Assembly (NCBI RefSeq): GCF_000834655.1
Contig: NZ_JXQQ01000005.1
Coordinates: 1 to 64,000, forward strand
Reading direction: 5' to 3'
DNA: 64,000 bases
Source: Variovorax paradoxus
GTDB lineage: Bacteria; Pseudomonadota; Gammaproteobacteria; Burkholderiales; Burkholderiaceae_C
Position 1 is the first letter of the stretch. Each line of letters begins with the position of its first letter. This document shows, one piece after another, positions 33,890 to 42,645 of this stretch. The position numbers and the translations under genes are program-made. Below the pieces are notes generated by a model. The model was not told the DNA's origin. It saw nothing but the letters and a program-made list of their open reading frames with translations, and searched no databases.

Positions 33890-36670
33890 ATGGCCGATCC
33901 ACTGCAAGTGCTCAGCAGCCTCGAGACGCTGGCCGACCACTACACCGTCTTCGAGCCCGACCAGGTGCTCACGCACGGGCAGCTCAACAGCGTGTCCGAC
34001 TTCTGGGGCGACCAGGTGCGGCTCTCGCGCGTGGCGCTTTCGGGCGTCGGGCTGGTGACGGGGCTTCACGTGTCGCGCGAAGGCGCCGGCGTGCGCGTGA
34101 CGCGCGGCTTCGGCGTCAGCACCGACGGCGACCTGATGACGCTCGCGGCCGACACGCTCTACGACCGCTTCCGCCCCTACGACACCACCGCGCCGGTGTA
34201 CCGGCCGTTCTACCGCGGCACCGCGGCGGACGGTTCGCCCACCGACATGATCGCGCTGCAGGAACTGGTGCCGGTGGGCGAGAGCGACGTGCTCGCGCAG
34301 CCGCTCTCGGCGCTTCCGGGCCCGCTCGCCGACCGCGCGGTGCTGATGCTGATGGAGAGCGTGGTCAACGACCCCGACATGTGCAGCGGCACCGACTGCG
34401 ACAACCTCGGGCGCGATGCGCTGCACCGCGTTCGCCTGCTGCTCATCCGCCGCAGCGACGCGCAGACCCTGCTCGACCGGCTGCCGCTGCGCCCCGCGAG
34501 CGAGGCCGCGCAGGCGCTGCCGCCGGTGGCGATGCGCCGGCCCGTGCTGGGCAAGGACATCGTCAACACCGCGCTGCTGGCCGCGCGCTACCGCGACACC
34601 GCGCGCGCATCGCTCGAAGACCTGCAGCGCGCCCTGCCCTCGCTCGACGCCAACTGCCCCGAGGTGCTCACCGACATGTTCGGCGCCGATCCGACCACGC
34701 GCTGGCTGGGTGCGCTGACATCGCTCTCCACGCAGTTCGCGGGCGCGCCCGGCGCTGCGCAGAGCTGCTACGGCTTCGTGAAGGACCTCATCGACCAGTG
34801 GAACGCGCTGCGCGAGGCGCTGCTGGCCGACGACGCGGTGCCGCTGCCGGACGTGGCCGCGTTTCCGAAGCACCTGCTGCTGGGCGCCACCGCCGCGCCG
34901 CGCGAACTGCGCACGGGCCTGTACCCCTCGCCGCTGGACGCAACCGCGCGGGAGCACTCGGCGCATGCGCGCTTTCACGCATGGAAGTTCGATACGCTGA
35001 TCGCGAGCTTCCAGATGCCCACCGACACCGCGGTACGCGTCACGCCGAGCCTCTCGGACCTGCACCCGCTGGAAAAGCGCGCGATCCCCTGGTATTACCG
35101 CGTGCTGGAGACCGCGCCGATCCACGCGGCGTGGAACTTCCGTCTTTCCTCCCGCCACCACGAGGGGCAGAACCTCGGCTACCGCGGGGCCGCGTGGGCC
35201 AGCACGGCGCAGGCGCGCGACCCGCTGGCCTTTGCGATCGGGCAGCACGACTTCTTTCGCATCGAAGGGCACTTAGGCCGCGCGGTGGAGACGGTGGGAA
35301 ACGAGCTGCGCCAGCTGATCGCCGATCGCAACCTGCCGTTCCAGGTGCAGGCGGTGCTGGTGCACACGCAGCCCGATCGCATCCGCTTCAGGCCGCCGAT
35401 CCGGTACACGCCGCTGCACACGTTGCACTACCTGTTCAGGCAGGACGTGACGTACCGGCTCGCCGAGGGCGCGAGCTTTGCCTTGAGCCAGCTGGACGAC
35501 GTGACCGAAGCGGTCGACAAGCGGCTCATCCTGGGCAGCACCGACGCCGGCACGCCGGTCATCGGCACCATGCGCGCGACCAGCGATGCGGTGTCCCTCG
35601 CCGGGCAGGCCGCGGCGCCGGTGCTTTCGCAGAAGAACTACAGCGCCTACCGCACCGCCGCCAACGGTGCCGAGGGCGCAGCCTGGCGCAGCAGCTATGC
35701 CACGTCGTTGCAGTCGATGGGCCAGGCGCGCAACAACCTGGGCCACCTGTCGCGCACCGACTATGTCTCGCCGTTCGACAACCTGATCAGCAGCCGGCAG
35801 CCGCACTGGATCGACTGGCTGGACACGCTCATCCTGGACAAGGACCGCGCGGCCGACGCACGGCTGCTGTTCGCCCAGTTCGTGCAGGAGCACGCCGGCG
35901 TCGACCACCTGGGCGGCGTGTGGCGCGGCGGCACCTTCGTGCTGGTGTACGACGACCAGGGCCGCGTGGTGGCCGACCTCACGTTGCCCTATCCGGCTGC
36001 CGAGATCGACACGCCCGAGCCCGCCGAGCCCCCGCTGCCGCCACCGCCGAGGCCGCCTTCGCCATCGCCATCGCCCACCCCGGCGCCCACCCCCTTGCCT
36101 CCGGGGCCCCTGATGTTCGGCGGCACGCGCTACGTCAAGCCCATGGACCTCGTCGCCAAGGAGCGCGTGGACCTGGAACGCGCGGTGCTGAACAAGGACC
36201 TCGAACTGCAAAGCGCCCGCATCGAAGGGCTGGTGAAGGGCGCCTTCGTGCCGAGCAATGCGGTGGACCCCAGGAAGGCCGCGCTGGCGGACCTGACCGG
36301 CGACCGCTACCTCGACTACCAGACCCGCGAGATGACGCACCAGGCCGAACGCCTGCAGACGCTGCAGGACCTGCTGGTGCAGCCGGGCCTGCCGGACGAC
36401 GCCCGCAAGCAGGTCGAGCGAGACCTCGACCGCGCGCAACTCGATCTTGCCGAGACCGTCGGCGGCGTGGCCGCACAACTGGTGACGGCCGGCGTCGACG
36501 TGGGCAGCCCGGCCGGCAAGCAGCTGACGCAGTCCATGACCAACAGCATGGGCGCGATCCGCAGCCCGGCCGCCAAGACGCAGCTGGACACGCGCCTTGC
36601 GACCGCGCAGGGCCGGGCAACCGGCAACCAGGCGGTGGTGCTGGGCAACCTGCGCAACATCGGGCGCTGA
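33890..36670 (+). CDS. Large eCIS-locus protein with proline-rich linker, function unknown
   Basis: 926 residues, start ATG 33890 after AAGGAG. No family I can name with confidence. The first 120 residues (VSDFWGDQVRLSRVALSGVGLVTGL, GVRVTRGFGVSTDGDLM) resemble N-terminal attachment domains of baseplate or fibre proteins. A long helical middle is followed by a proline-rich linker (about 705-740, PEPAEPPLPPPPRPPSP) and a C-terminal helical coiled-coil-like domain. No other fibre (Afp13-like) gene exists in the locus, so this may be the cell-attachment or cage component. That is inference from position and layout. Confidence 0.75.
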   Translation: MADPLQVLSSLETLADHYTVFEPDQVLTHGQLNSVSDFWGDQVRLSRVALSGVGLVTGLHVSREGAGVRVTRGFGVSTDGDLMTLAADTLYDRFRPYDTTAPVYRPFYRGTAADGSPTDMIALQELVPVGESDVLAQPLSALPGPLADRAVLMLMESVVNDPDMCSGTDCDNLGRDALHRVRLLLIRRSDAQTLLDRLPLRPASEAAQALPPVAMRRPVLGKDIVNTALLAARYRDTARASLEDLQRALPSLDANCPEVLTDMFGADPTTRWLGALTSLSTQFAGAPGAAQSCYGFVKDLIDQWNALREALLADDAVPLPDVAAFPKHLLLGATAAPRELRTGLYPSPLDATAREHSAHARFHAWKFDTLIASFQMPTDTAVRVTPSLSDLHPLEKRAIPWYYRVLETAPIHAAWNFRLSSRHHEGQNLGYRGAAWASTAQARDPLAFAIGQHDFFRIEGHLGRAVETVGNELRQLIADRNLPFQVQAVLVHTQPDRIRFRPPIRYTPLHTLHYLFRQDVTYRLAEGASFALSQLDDVTEAVDKRLILGSTDAGTPVIGTMRATSDAVSLAGQAAAPVLSQKNYSAYRTAANGAEGAAWRSSYATSLQSMGQARNNLGHLSRTDYVSPFDNLISSRQPHWIDWLDTLILDKDRAADARLLFAQFVQEHAGVDHLGGVWRGGTFVLVYDDQGRVVADLTLPYPAAEIDTPEPAEPPLPPPPRPPSPSPSPTPAPTPLPPGPLMFGGTRYVKPMDLVAKERVDLERAVLNKDLELQSARIEGLVKGAFVPSNAVDPRKAALADLTGDRYLDYQTREMTHQAERLQTLQDLLVQPGLPDDARKQVERDLDRAQLDLAETVGGVAAQLVTAGVDVGSPAGKQLTQSMTNSMGAIRSPAAKTQLDTRLATAQGRATGNQAVVLGNLRNIGR

Positions 36671-36671
36671 C

Positions 36672-38174
36672 ATGGACACCCACCGCGTGCGGCGCCTGCG
36701 CTGGCGGGCCTCGGCCTCCGACCCGGCCGAGGCCTTCGCCTTGCGCAGGCTGCTGCGCGAGCAGGGCGAAATCTGCGAGGCGGCGCTGGACCGCGCGTTC
36801 GACAAGGCGGTGCCGCCCAACGAGGTGTGGCACCTGCCGAGGCTGGCACTGGATGTGCGGCTGGCGGACCTTCGGGGGCTCCCGGCAGCCGAGTTGTCCG
36901 AACGCATCGAGGCCGCGGTGCGCGCGGCGCTGGCTGCGGCGGAGCGTCCGGTGACACGCGATGCGCGGACGGTGGAGGCCGGACATGAGCGCGGGTCGGG
37001 CAAGCCGCCGGCCACGCCGCCCTTTCCCGAGGCCGACATCGTTTTGTCGCAACGCTCGACTGCCCTCGAGGCACGCCAGGCCCTGAAGCACTACATGGCG
37101 AATGGCCTCCTGCCCTGGACGCTCGCCGGCCTCGCGCCCGAAGAGGCGCAGCGCGTGCTGGCCGAGGCGGCGATGCGGGCGGCGGAATCGGTGGCATGCG
37201 GCGCCGACCCGCTGCGCGCGGTGCTGCCCGAGGCGACCGAGGCGCGCGCGGCTTTCGGCGCACTGCTGCGCTGGCTGCCGCTTCTGCCGGCCGCACTGCG
37301 CCGCCGCCTGCTGGCCGTGCATTGGCCGTCGCAGCCGCTGAGCCCCGCGACGCTGGAGCGCTGGCGCGCGTGGATCGATGACGATGCCGTCGATCGCATC
37401 GAGTGGCAGGCCGTCTGGCTCGCCGCGTCACTCGGCACCGATGCACTTCGAGAGCTTGTCGTGCAGCAGCGCGCGGTGGCAGGCGCACCGCCGTTTCTTG
37501 CATCGCTGCAGGAAGCACTCGTCGGACGGGCAAACACCCGGAGAACCGCTCGTGCGCCCTCGGTGGCGGAAGGAACGAAGACCTCCGCCGCACCGGCAAC
37601 CGAACAGCCTCACCACCCTGCGCAAAAGCATCCGGTGGAGAGCGATTCCGCGACAACCGCCGAGCCCCTGCTGGTCCCGCTCGCCGGCCTCGTGATGCTG
37701 CACCCCTGGCTGCCCCGCTTGCTCGCCGGTTGCGGCGTGCTCGACGAGGGTGGCAAAGAGATCGTTCCCGCCGAGTTCCCCCGCGCCTGCGCGCTGCTGC
37801 ACGCGCTGGCCTGCGACGACGCGCCCATCGCCGAGCACCAGTTGCCTTTCATCAAGTTGCTGCTCGGCCGCCCGCCCGACGAGCCGCTCGACGCCGCGCT
37901 GCCCGCGCTTTCGCTGGCCGACTGCGAGGAGGTCGATGCGCTGCTCATTGCCGTGCGCGACCACTGGAGCGCCCTGCGCGGCACCGGCATCGAGGGCCTG
38001 CGCCTGAGCTTCCTGCAGCGGCGCGGCCTGCTCTCGCGCGACGACGGCGCGTGGCACCTGCGCATGCAGTCCGAGGCCTTCGACATGCTGATGGCGATGC
38101 TGCCCTGGCGCATCGAGCAGGTGCGCCTGCCCTGGATGCGCCGACTCCTCGTCGTGGAGTGGCCCACGCCATGA
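36672..38174 (+). CDS. CIS tape measure protein (Afp14/Pvc14-like)
   Basis: 500 residues, contractile injection system tape-measure family. N-terminal arginine-rich strand HRVRRLRWRASASDPAEAFALRRLL, middle RSTALEARQALKHYMANGLLPW, and the conserved C-terminal blocks LAGLVMLHPWLPRLLAGCGVLD and VRLPWMRRLLVVEW. The family sets tube length or templates assembly. It overlaps the ATPase gene by ATGA. A low-complexity stretch (about 285-325) separates the two halves. Confidence 0.88.
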   Translation: MDTHRVRRLRWRASASDPAEAFALRRLLREQGEICEAALDRAFDKAVPPNEVWHLPRLALDVRLADLRGLPAAELSERIEAAVRAALAAAERPVTRDARTVEAGHERGSGKPPATPPFPEADIVLSQRSTALEARQALKHYMANGLLPWTLAGLAPEEAQRVLAEAAMRAAESVACGADPLRAVLPEATEARAAFGALLRWLPLLPAALRRRLLAVHWPSQPLSPATLERWRAWIDDDAVDRIEWQAVWLAASLGTDALRELVVQQRAVAGAPPFLASLQEALVGRANTRRTARAPSVAEGTKTSAAPATEQPHHPAQKHPVESDSATTAEPLLVPLAGLVMLHPWLPRLLAGCGVLDEGGKEIVPAEFPRACALLHALACDDAPIAEHQLPFIKLLLGRPPDEPLDAALPALSLADCEEVDALLIAVRDHWSALRGTGIEGLRLSFLQRRGLLSRDDGAWHLRMQSEAFDMLMAMLPWRIEQVRLPWMRRLLVVEWPTP

Positions 38175-39550
38175 AGCCCGCCGACATGCCGCCCGTCGAC
38201 GCCCGAGTCGATGCCGACACGCTCGAAGCCGAGCTCGAATGGCTCGCGCACGTGATCGAGCTGCGCCTGCACCATTACTTTCACGACAAGGCACCGGGGT
38301 CGCCGCCGCTGCCCGGCACGCTCGCGCCGCCGCCATCGTTGCGCCCGGGTGCCGGTCCGTATGCGGCCGCGCTGCAGCGCCACGGCTTCGACGCCGCCGA
38401 GCGGCTGCTGATGATCCTCGCGCTCGCGCCCCAGTTGCGCCCGCAGTTGCTCGACGTGCTGGCCACGCAGAACGCCACCACGCAGCGCCCCTACACCGAG
38501 TTCGGCGCGCACGTGGGACCCGGCGGCGCGATGCTGCCGACGGTCGAGACGGGCTGCTTCCTGCTCGCGGGCGACGACCTCGCGCGGCGCTTCGAGGCGT
38601 TGCAGCGCCTGTCGCCGCAGCAGCGCCTTGCGCGCGACGGCCTGCTGCACACCGAGACGCCGGCCTCGCCCGAGGCCGGCGGCCTGTTGCAATCGCTGCT
38701 CGCGCCCTCGCCCGCCTTTCTTGCCGAAGCCTTGCCCGGCCCCGCGCTGCCGGCGCCGCCCGATCGCACCGCGCTCGCCACCCGGGTGCAGACGGGCCTG
38801 CGCTGGGAAGACCTGGTGCTGCCCGCCACCACGCTCGGGCAGCTCGAGGACATTCATCTCTGGCTCGCCCACGGCCAGCGCCTGCTGCACGACTGGGGCT
38901 TCGGGCGGCGCACCGGGCGCGGCCATGTGAGCCTGTTCCACGGGCCCTCGGGCACCGGCAAGACGCTGTCGGCGTGCCTCATCGGCGAGCGCTGCGGACG
39001 CGAGGTGCACCGCGTCGACCTTTCGCTGGTGGTCTCCAAGTACATCGGCGAGACCGAGAAGAACCTCTCGCGCCTGTTCGACGCGGCCGAGCGCGGCGGC
39101 TGGATTCTTTTCTTCGACGAGGCCGATGCGCTCTTCGGCAAGCGCACCAGCGTGAGCGACGCGCATGACCGCTATGCGAACCAGGAGGTGAGCTACCTGC
39201 TGCAGCGCATCGAGGCGTTCGACGGCGTGGTGATTCTGGCGAGCAACCTGCGCCACAACATCGACGACGCGTTCCTGCGCCGCTTCCAGTCGGTGGTGCA
39301 GTTCCCGCTGCCGCGTCCGCCCGAGCGGCTGCGGCTGTGGCGCGAAGGCATTCCCGATGCGGTGCGGCCCGACCCGGCCCTGGACCTCACGCGCCTTGCG
39401 CAGCAGCACGAGCTCTCGGGCGGCACCATCGTCAACGTGCTTCGCTATGCGTGCCTGCGCTCGCTGGCGCGCGGCGACGGCCTGCTGCGCGCCGAAGACG
39501 TGGACGAAGGCGTGCGGCGCGAGCTCTTGAAGGAGGGCCGCGCGCTGTAG
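38171..39550 (+). CDS. AAA+ ATPase of eCIS assembly (Afp15/Pvc15-like)
   Basis: 459 residues. N-terminal helical domain (about 15-200) and one AAA+ module: Walker A GPSGTGKT (258-265), Walker B ILFFDEAD (312-319), sensor segment VILASNLRHNID and arginine finger in FLRRFQ. In Afp/PVC this ATPase is needed to assemble or load the particle and is not part of the finished needle. Start overlaps the tape-measure stop (ATGA), so the two are made together. Confidence 0.93.
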   Translation: MKPADMPPVDARVDADTLEAELEWLAHVIELRLHHYFHDKAPGSPPLPGTLAPPPSLRPGAGPYAAALQRHGFDAAERLLMILALAPQLRPQLLDVLATQNATTQRPYTEFGAHVGPGGAMLPTVETGCFLLAGDDLARRFEALQRLSPQQRLARDGLLHTETPASPEAGGLLQSLLAPSPAFLAEALPGPALPAPPDRTALATRVQTGLRWEDLVLPATTLGQLEDIHLWLAHGQRLLHDWGFGRRTGRGHVSLFHGPSGTGKTLSACLIGERCGREVHRVDLSLVVSKYIGETEKNLSRLFDAAERGGWILFFDEADALFGKRTSVSDAHDRYANQEVSYLLQRIEAFDGVVILASNLRHNIDDAFLRRFQSVVQFPLPRPPERLRLWREGIPDAVRPDPALDLTRLAQQHELSGGTIVNVLRYACLRSLARGDGLLRAEDVDEGVRRELLKEGRAL

Positions 39551-39560
39551 CGGGACGCCC

Positions 39561-42500
39561 ATGGCCGACACCGCCACCCAGCCCTCCCCCGCCCGCGCGG
39601 CACTGCGTGTGCCCGACACGCGCAGGCCCCCGCCCCGACGCGTGCCCCCCGCCACCTCGAAGCCTGCGGCGCCCGTTGCGCCGGTGCGCGTGTCGCAACC
39701 CTCCGATCCGGCCGAGCGCGAGGCGGTGCGCGTCTCGCAGCGCGTGCTCGCCATGGCACCGGCCGCCGCGACACCGCAGGCGCGCCGCTTCGCCAAGACC
39801 GTGCCCGCGCGCGGTTCGGCGCGCAGCCTGCTGCCCTCGTCGCTGGGCGTGGGAGCGTCGGTGGGGCAGCCGCTGCCGCGCCATCTCAGGCACGACATGG
39901 AGCCGCGCTTCGGCGCCGACTTCTCGGCCGTGCGCGTGCACACCGGCGATGCGGCAGCGCGCGCGAGCCGTCGGCTCAACGCGGCCGCCTTCACGGTCGG
40001 GCACGAGGTGTTCTTCGGCCGCGACCGCTTTGCGCCGGGCAGCGTCGAAGGCCGCGGCCTCATAGCGCACGAGTTGACGCACACCATCCAGCAGGGCGGC
40101 GCCGCGCAGCCCGGCACGGCGCACCGCAGCGTGGACACGACCGTGCGCGTGCGCAGCGAGCCGCAGGTGCAGCGCCTGGGCGTGCAGGACGCGCTCGACT
40201 ACTTCGCCGGCAAGGCCGACAGCATCCCGGGCTTCAGCATGTTCGCGCTGGTGCTGGGCATGAACCCGATCAACGGCCGCGCGGTGGACCGCTCGCCGGC
40301 CAACGTGTTTCGCGCGCTGGTGCGCTTCGTGCCCGGCGGCGACCTGATCGTGAAGGCACTGGACACCTACGGCGTGTTCGACAAGATCGCAAACTGGTTC
40401 TCGCAGCAGGTCGACAGCCTCGGCATGGTGGGCGCCACCTTCAAGCAGGCCGTGTTCGACTACGCGGACTCGCTCGGCCCCGGCGCGCTGCTGGACCTAG
40501 GCGGCGCCTGGAACCGCGCGGTGCGCATCTTCACGACGCCGTGGAACCAGATCAAGACCTTCGTGGCGGGCCTGGCGGGCGACATCCTGACCCTCATCAA
40601 GGACGCGGTTCTGAAGCCGCTGGCCGCGCTGGCCGCGACCACGCCGGCCTATCCCCTGCTCAAGGCGGTGCTCGGCAAGGACCCGGTGACGGGCGAAGAA
40701 TCGCCGGGCGACGCGCAGGCGATCCTCGGCGGCATCATGACGCTGGCCGGCCAGGGCGAGGTGTGGGGCCGCGTGCAGTCCACCGGCGCCATCGGCCGCG
40801 TGGTTGCCTGGTTCAACGACGCGAAGAAGGCGCTGGTGGGCTTCGTCAAGCAGGTGCCGGCGCTGGCGATGGCGGCCTTCACCTCGCTGGAGCTGATGGA
40901 CATCGTGGTGCTCCCGCGAGGCCTGGCGAAGGTTGCGGCCGTGTTCGGCAACTTTGTCGCGAGCTTCATCGGCTGGGGCGTCGATTCGGCGATGAAGCTC
41001 GCCGAAATCGTCTTCGAGGTGGTGAGCCCCGGCGCCTGGGGCACGATCCAGAAGACGGGCGGCGCGCTCAAGAACATCATCAAGGACCCGCTGCCTTTCG
41101 TGAGCAACCTGGGCAAGGCCGCCAAGCTGGGCTTCCAGAACTTCGCGGGCAACTTCCTCACGCACCTGCAGAACGGGCTGATCAAGTGGCTCACCGGCTC
41201 GCTCTCGGGCGTGTACATCCCCACCGCGCTCTCGCTGCCCGAGATCGTGAAGTTCGCGTTCTCGGTGCTGGGCCTGAGCTGGGGGAACCTGCGCGGCAAG
41301 CTGGTCAAGGGCATCGGCGAGACCGCGGTGGTGGCGCTGGAGAAAGGCTTCGGCATCGTCATGACGCTGAAGGACAAGGGCCCCGCCGCCGCCTGGAAGC
41401 AGGTAAAGGCGGAGCTCGCCGCGCTCAAGGACCAGGTGATCGAAGGCATCAAGGGAATGATCGTCGAGGCGGTCGTGACCAAGGCGATCCCCAAGCTGGT
41501 GGCGATGTTCATCCCCGGCGCAGGCTTCATCTCGGCCATCGTGTCGATCTACGACATGGTGATGGTCTTCGTGAACAAGATCTCCGAGATCGCCGCGGTG
41601 GTGAGCGCCTTCGTGGGCTCCATCTCGGCCATTGCGAGCGGCGCCATCGGGGCGGCGGCGGGCAAGGTGGAGTCGGTGCTCGCGGGCGGGTTGTCGCTCG
41701 CGATCAATTTCCTCGCGGGGTTCGCGGGGCTGGGCAAGATCGCGGCCAAGATCAACGGCATCCTGCAGAAGATCCGCGCGCCGGTGGACAAGGCGCTGGA
41801 TTCGATGGTGGCGTGGGTGCGGAAGATGGCGAAGAAGTTCCTGGATGCGCTGCTGGGGAAGAAGGATGCCAAGGACAGCCGGAGTACCGCGCAGAAGCAA
41901 AGAGATCTCGACGCCGCGACGGCCGAGGCTACGGCGCTGCTGGAGGACAAGAGCATTCCAGTTGATCAAGTGGCCGCCAAGACGAACGCGATTCGTGCCA
42001 AGTACAAACTGACCAAGCTGGTCATCGTCGAAGACGACAAATCGCCGGACTCGCAGTTCTCCCATGTCGAGGGAGAAATCAATCCAAAGAAGAAGGGTAA
42101 GAAAACGGCTGTGGTGTCCAAGGAGGACATCAAGAACCGCCAGCAGGAAGAACAACTGAAATTCCCCGTTACCACGGATCCCGCTCGCATGCTGGGCCCG
42201 GGACGACCCACGACCTTGACGCATTCTCAAGTCGTCAATAGGCGCGGAACCGGGAAAGACCGGGGCACCGCAGCCGAGGTGCGCGAGCAGGAGGTTTCAG
42301 GCGGTCAGCGCGAAGTCACGGTCGACACTCAGCTGGGAGGGCGACGTCATGACGTGCGCGATACCGGCCAGGGCGGCACTGTCGAGATCGCAAAGGAAAT
42401 CAAGAACTACAGGGTGTGGACGACAGTAAAAGGGAAGCGTGTGAAGAAGGAAGTGAAGGCAACCTCCGAAATACGAGCCCAGATCGACAAGGACACCCTC

Positions 42501-42635
42501 TGGCGCGCAGCAGCAAGCAAACAGATTCCGCCAGTCCGCAGGGATGTGTTCTGGATCTTCTATGGCGCGCCGCCAAATGCAGAATTGCGTTCCACGCTGC
42601 TGGCGAGGAACTTCGTGATCGTTGTCCACGGCTAG
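39561..42635 (+). CDS. DUF4157 (eCIS core) effector with putative C-terminal nuclease toxin
   Basis: 1024 residues. A proline/arginine-rich tail (1-60) precedes the eCIS-core domain, PLPRHLRHDMEPRFGADFS (105-122) to HELTHTIQQGG (170-180), which includes an HExxH motif. The long middle (about 190-780) is helical with several hydrophobic glycine/alanine stretches, as in other cargo proteins of this class. From about 790 the protein changes: a lysine-rich linker and a domain with D931, E946-I-K948 and QIDKDTLW...VFWIFYG, resembling a restriction-endonuclease-fold toxin. Base composition drops there. No immunity-like gene follows. Start ATG 39561. Nuclease activity is inference from motif spacing. 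Confidence 0.85.
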   Translation: MADTATQPSPARAALRVPDTRRPPPRRVPPATSKPAAPVAPVRVSQPSDPAEREAVRVSQRVLAMAPAAATPQARRFAKTVPARGSARSLLPSSLGVGASVGQPLPRHLRHDMEPRFGADFSAVRVHTGDAAARASRRLNAAAFTVGHEVFFGRDRFAPGSVEGRGLIAHELTHTIQQGGAAQPGTAHRSVDTTVRVRSEPQVQRLGVQDALDYFAGKADSIPGFSMFALVLGMNPINGRAVDRSPANVFRALVRFVPGGDLIVKALDTYGVFDKIANWFSQQVDSLGMVGATFKQAVFDYADSLGPGALLDLGGAWNRAVRIFTTPWNQIKTFVAGLAGDILTLIKDAVLKPLAALAATTPAYPLLKAVLGKDPVTGEESPGDAQAILGGIMTLAGQGEVWGRVQSTGAIGRVVAWFNDAKKALVGFVKQVPALAMAAFTSLELMDIVVLPRGLAKVAAVFGNFVASFIGWGVDSAMKLAEIVFEVVSPGAWGTIQKTGGALKNIIKDPLPFVSNLGKAAKLGFQNFAGNFLTHLQNGLIKWLTGSLSGVYIPTALSLPEIVKFAFSVLGLSWGNLRGKLVKGIGETAVVALEKGFGIVMTLKDKGPAAAWKQVKAELAALKDQVIEGIKGMIVEAVVTKAIPKLVAMFIPGAGFISAIVSIYDMVMVFVNKISEIAAVVSAFVGSISAIASGAIGAAAGKVESVLAGGLSLAINFLAGFAGLGKIAAKINGILQKIRAPVDKALDSMVAWVRKMAKKFLDALLGKKDAKDSRSTAQKQRDLDAATAEATALLEDKSIPVDQVAAKTNAIRAKYKLTKLVIVEDDKSPDSQFSHVEGEINPKKKGKKTAVVSKEDIKNRQQEEQLKFPVTTDPARMLGPGRPTTLTHSQVVNRRGTGKDRGTAAEVREQEVSGGQREVTVDTQLGGRRHDVRDTGQGGTVEIAKEIKNYRVWTTVKGKRVKKEVKATSEIRAQIDKDTLWRAAASKQIPPVRRDVFWIFYGAPPNAELRSTLLARNFVIVVHG
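42001..42635 (+). other. Compositionally distinct toxin-tip segment
   Basis: Part of the DUF4157 gene. My hand count for 42001-42600 is 346 G+C of 600 (about 58 percent), with 42001-42180 near 50 percent, against 63-72 percent in lines sampled from the start and middle of the gene. The shift coincides with the linker and predicted toxin domain, as expected for an exchanged 3' cassette. Confidence 0.65.
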
Positions 42636-42645
42636 AACCGACCGG

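Noticed and set aside
40068..40082. HELTH motif as evidence that the eCIS effector is an active zinc protease
   Set aside because: The HExxH pattern is characteristic of the DUF4157 domain, and I cannot see a reliable third metal ligand; activity left open rather than claimed.
20071..42635. Prophage or T6SS reading of the locus
   Set aside because: No integrase, capsid, terminase, holin, TssJLM or ClpV is present; cap, LysM adaptor, CIS tape measure, AAA+ ATPase and DUF4157 identify eCIS.
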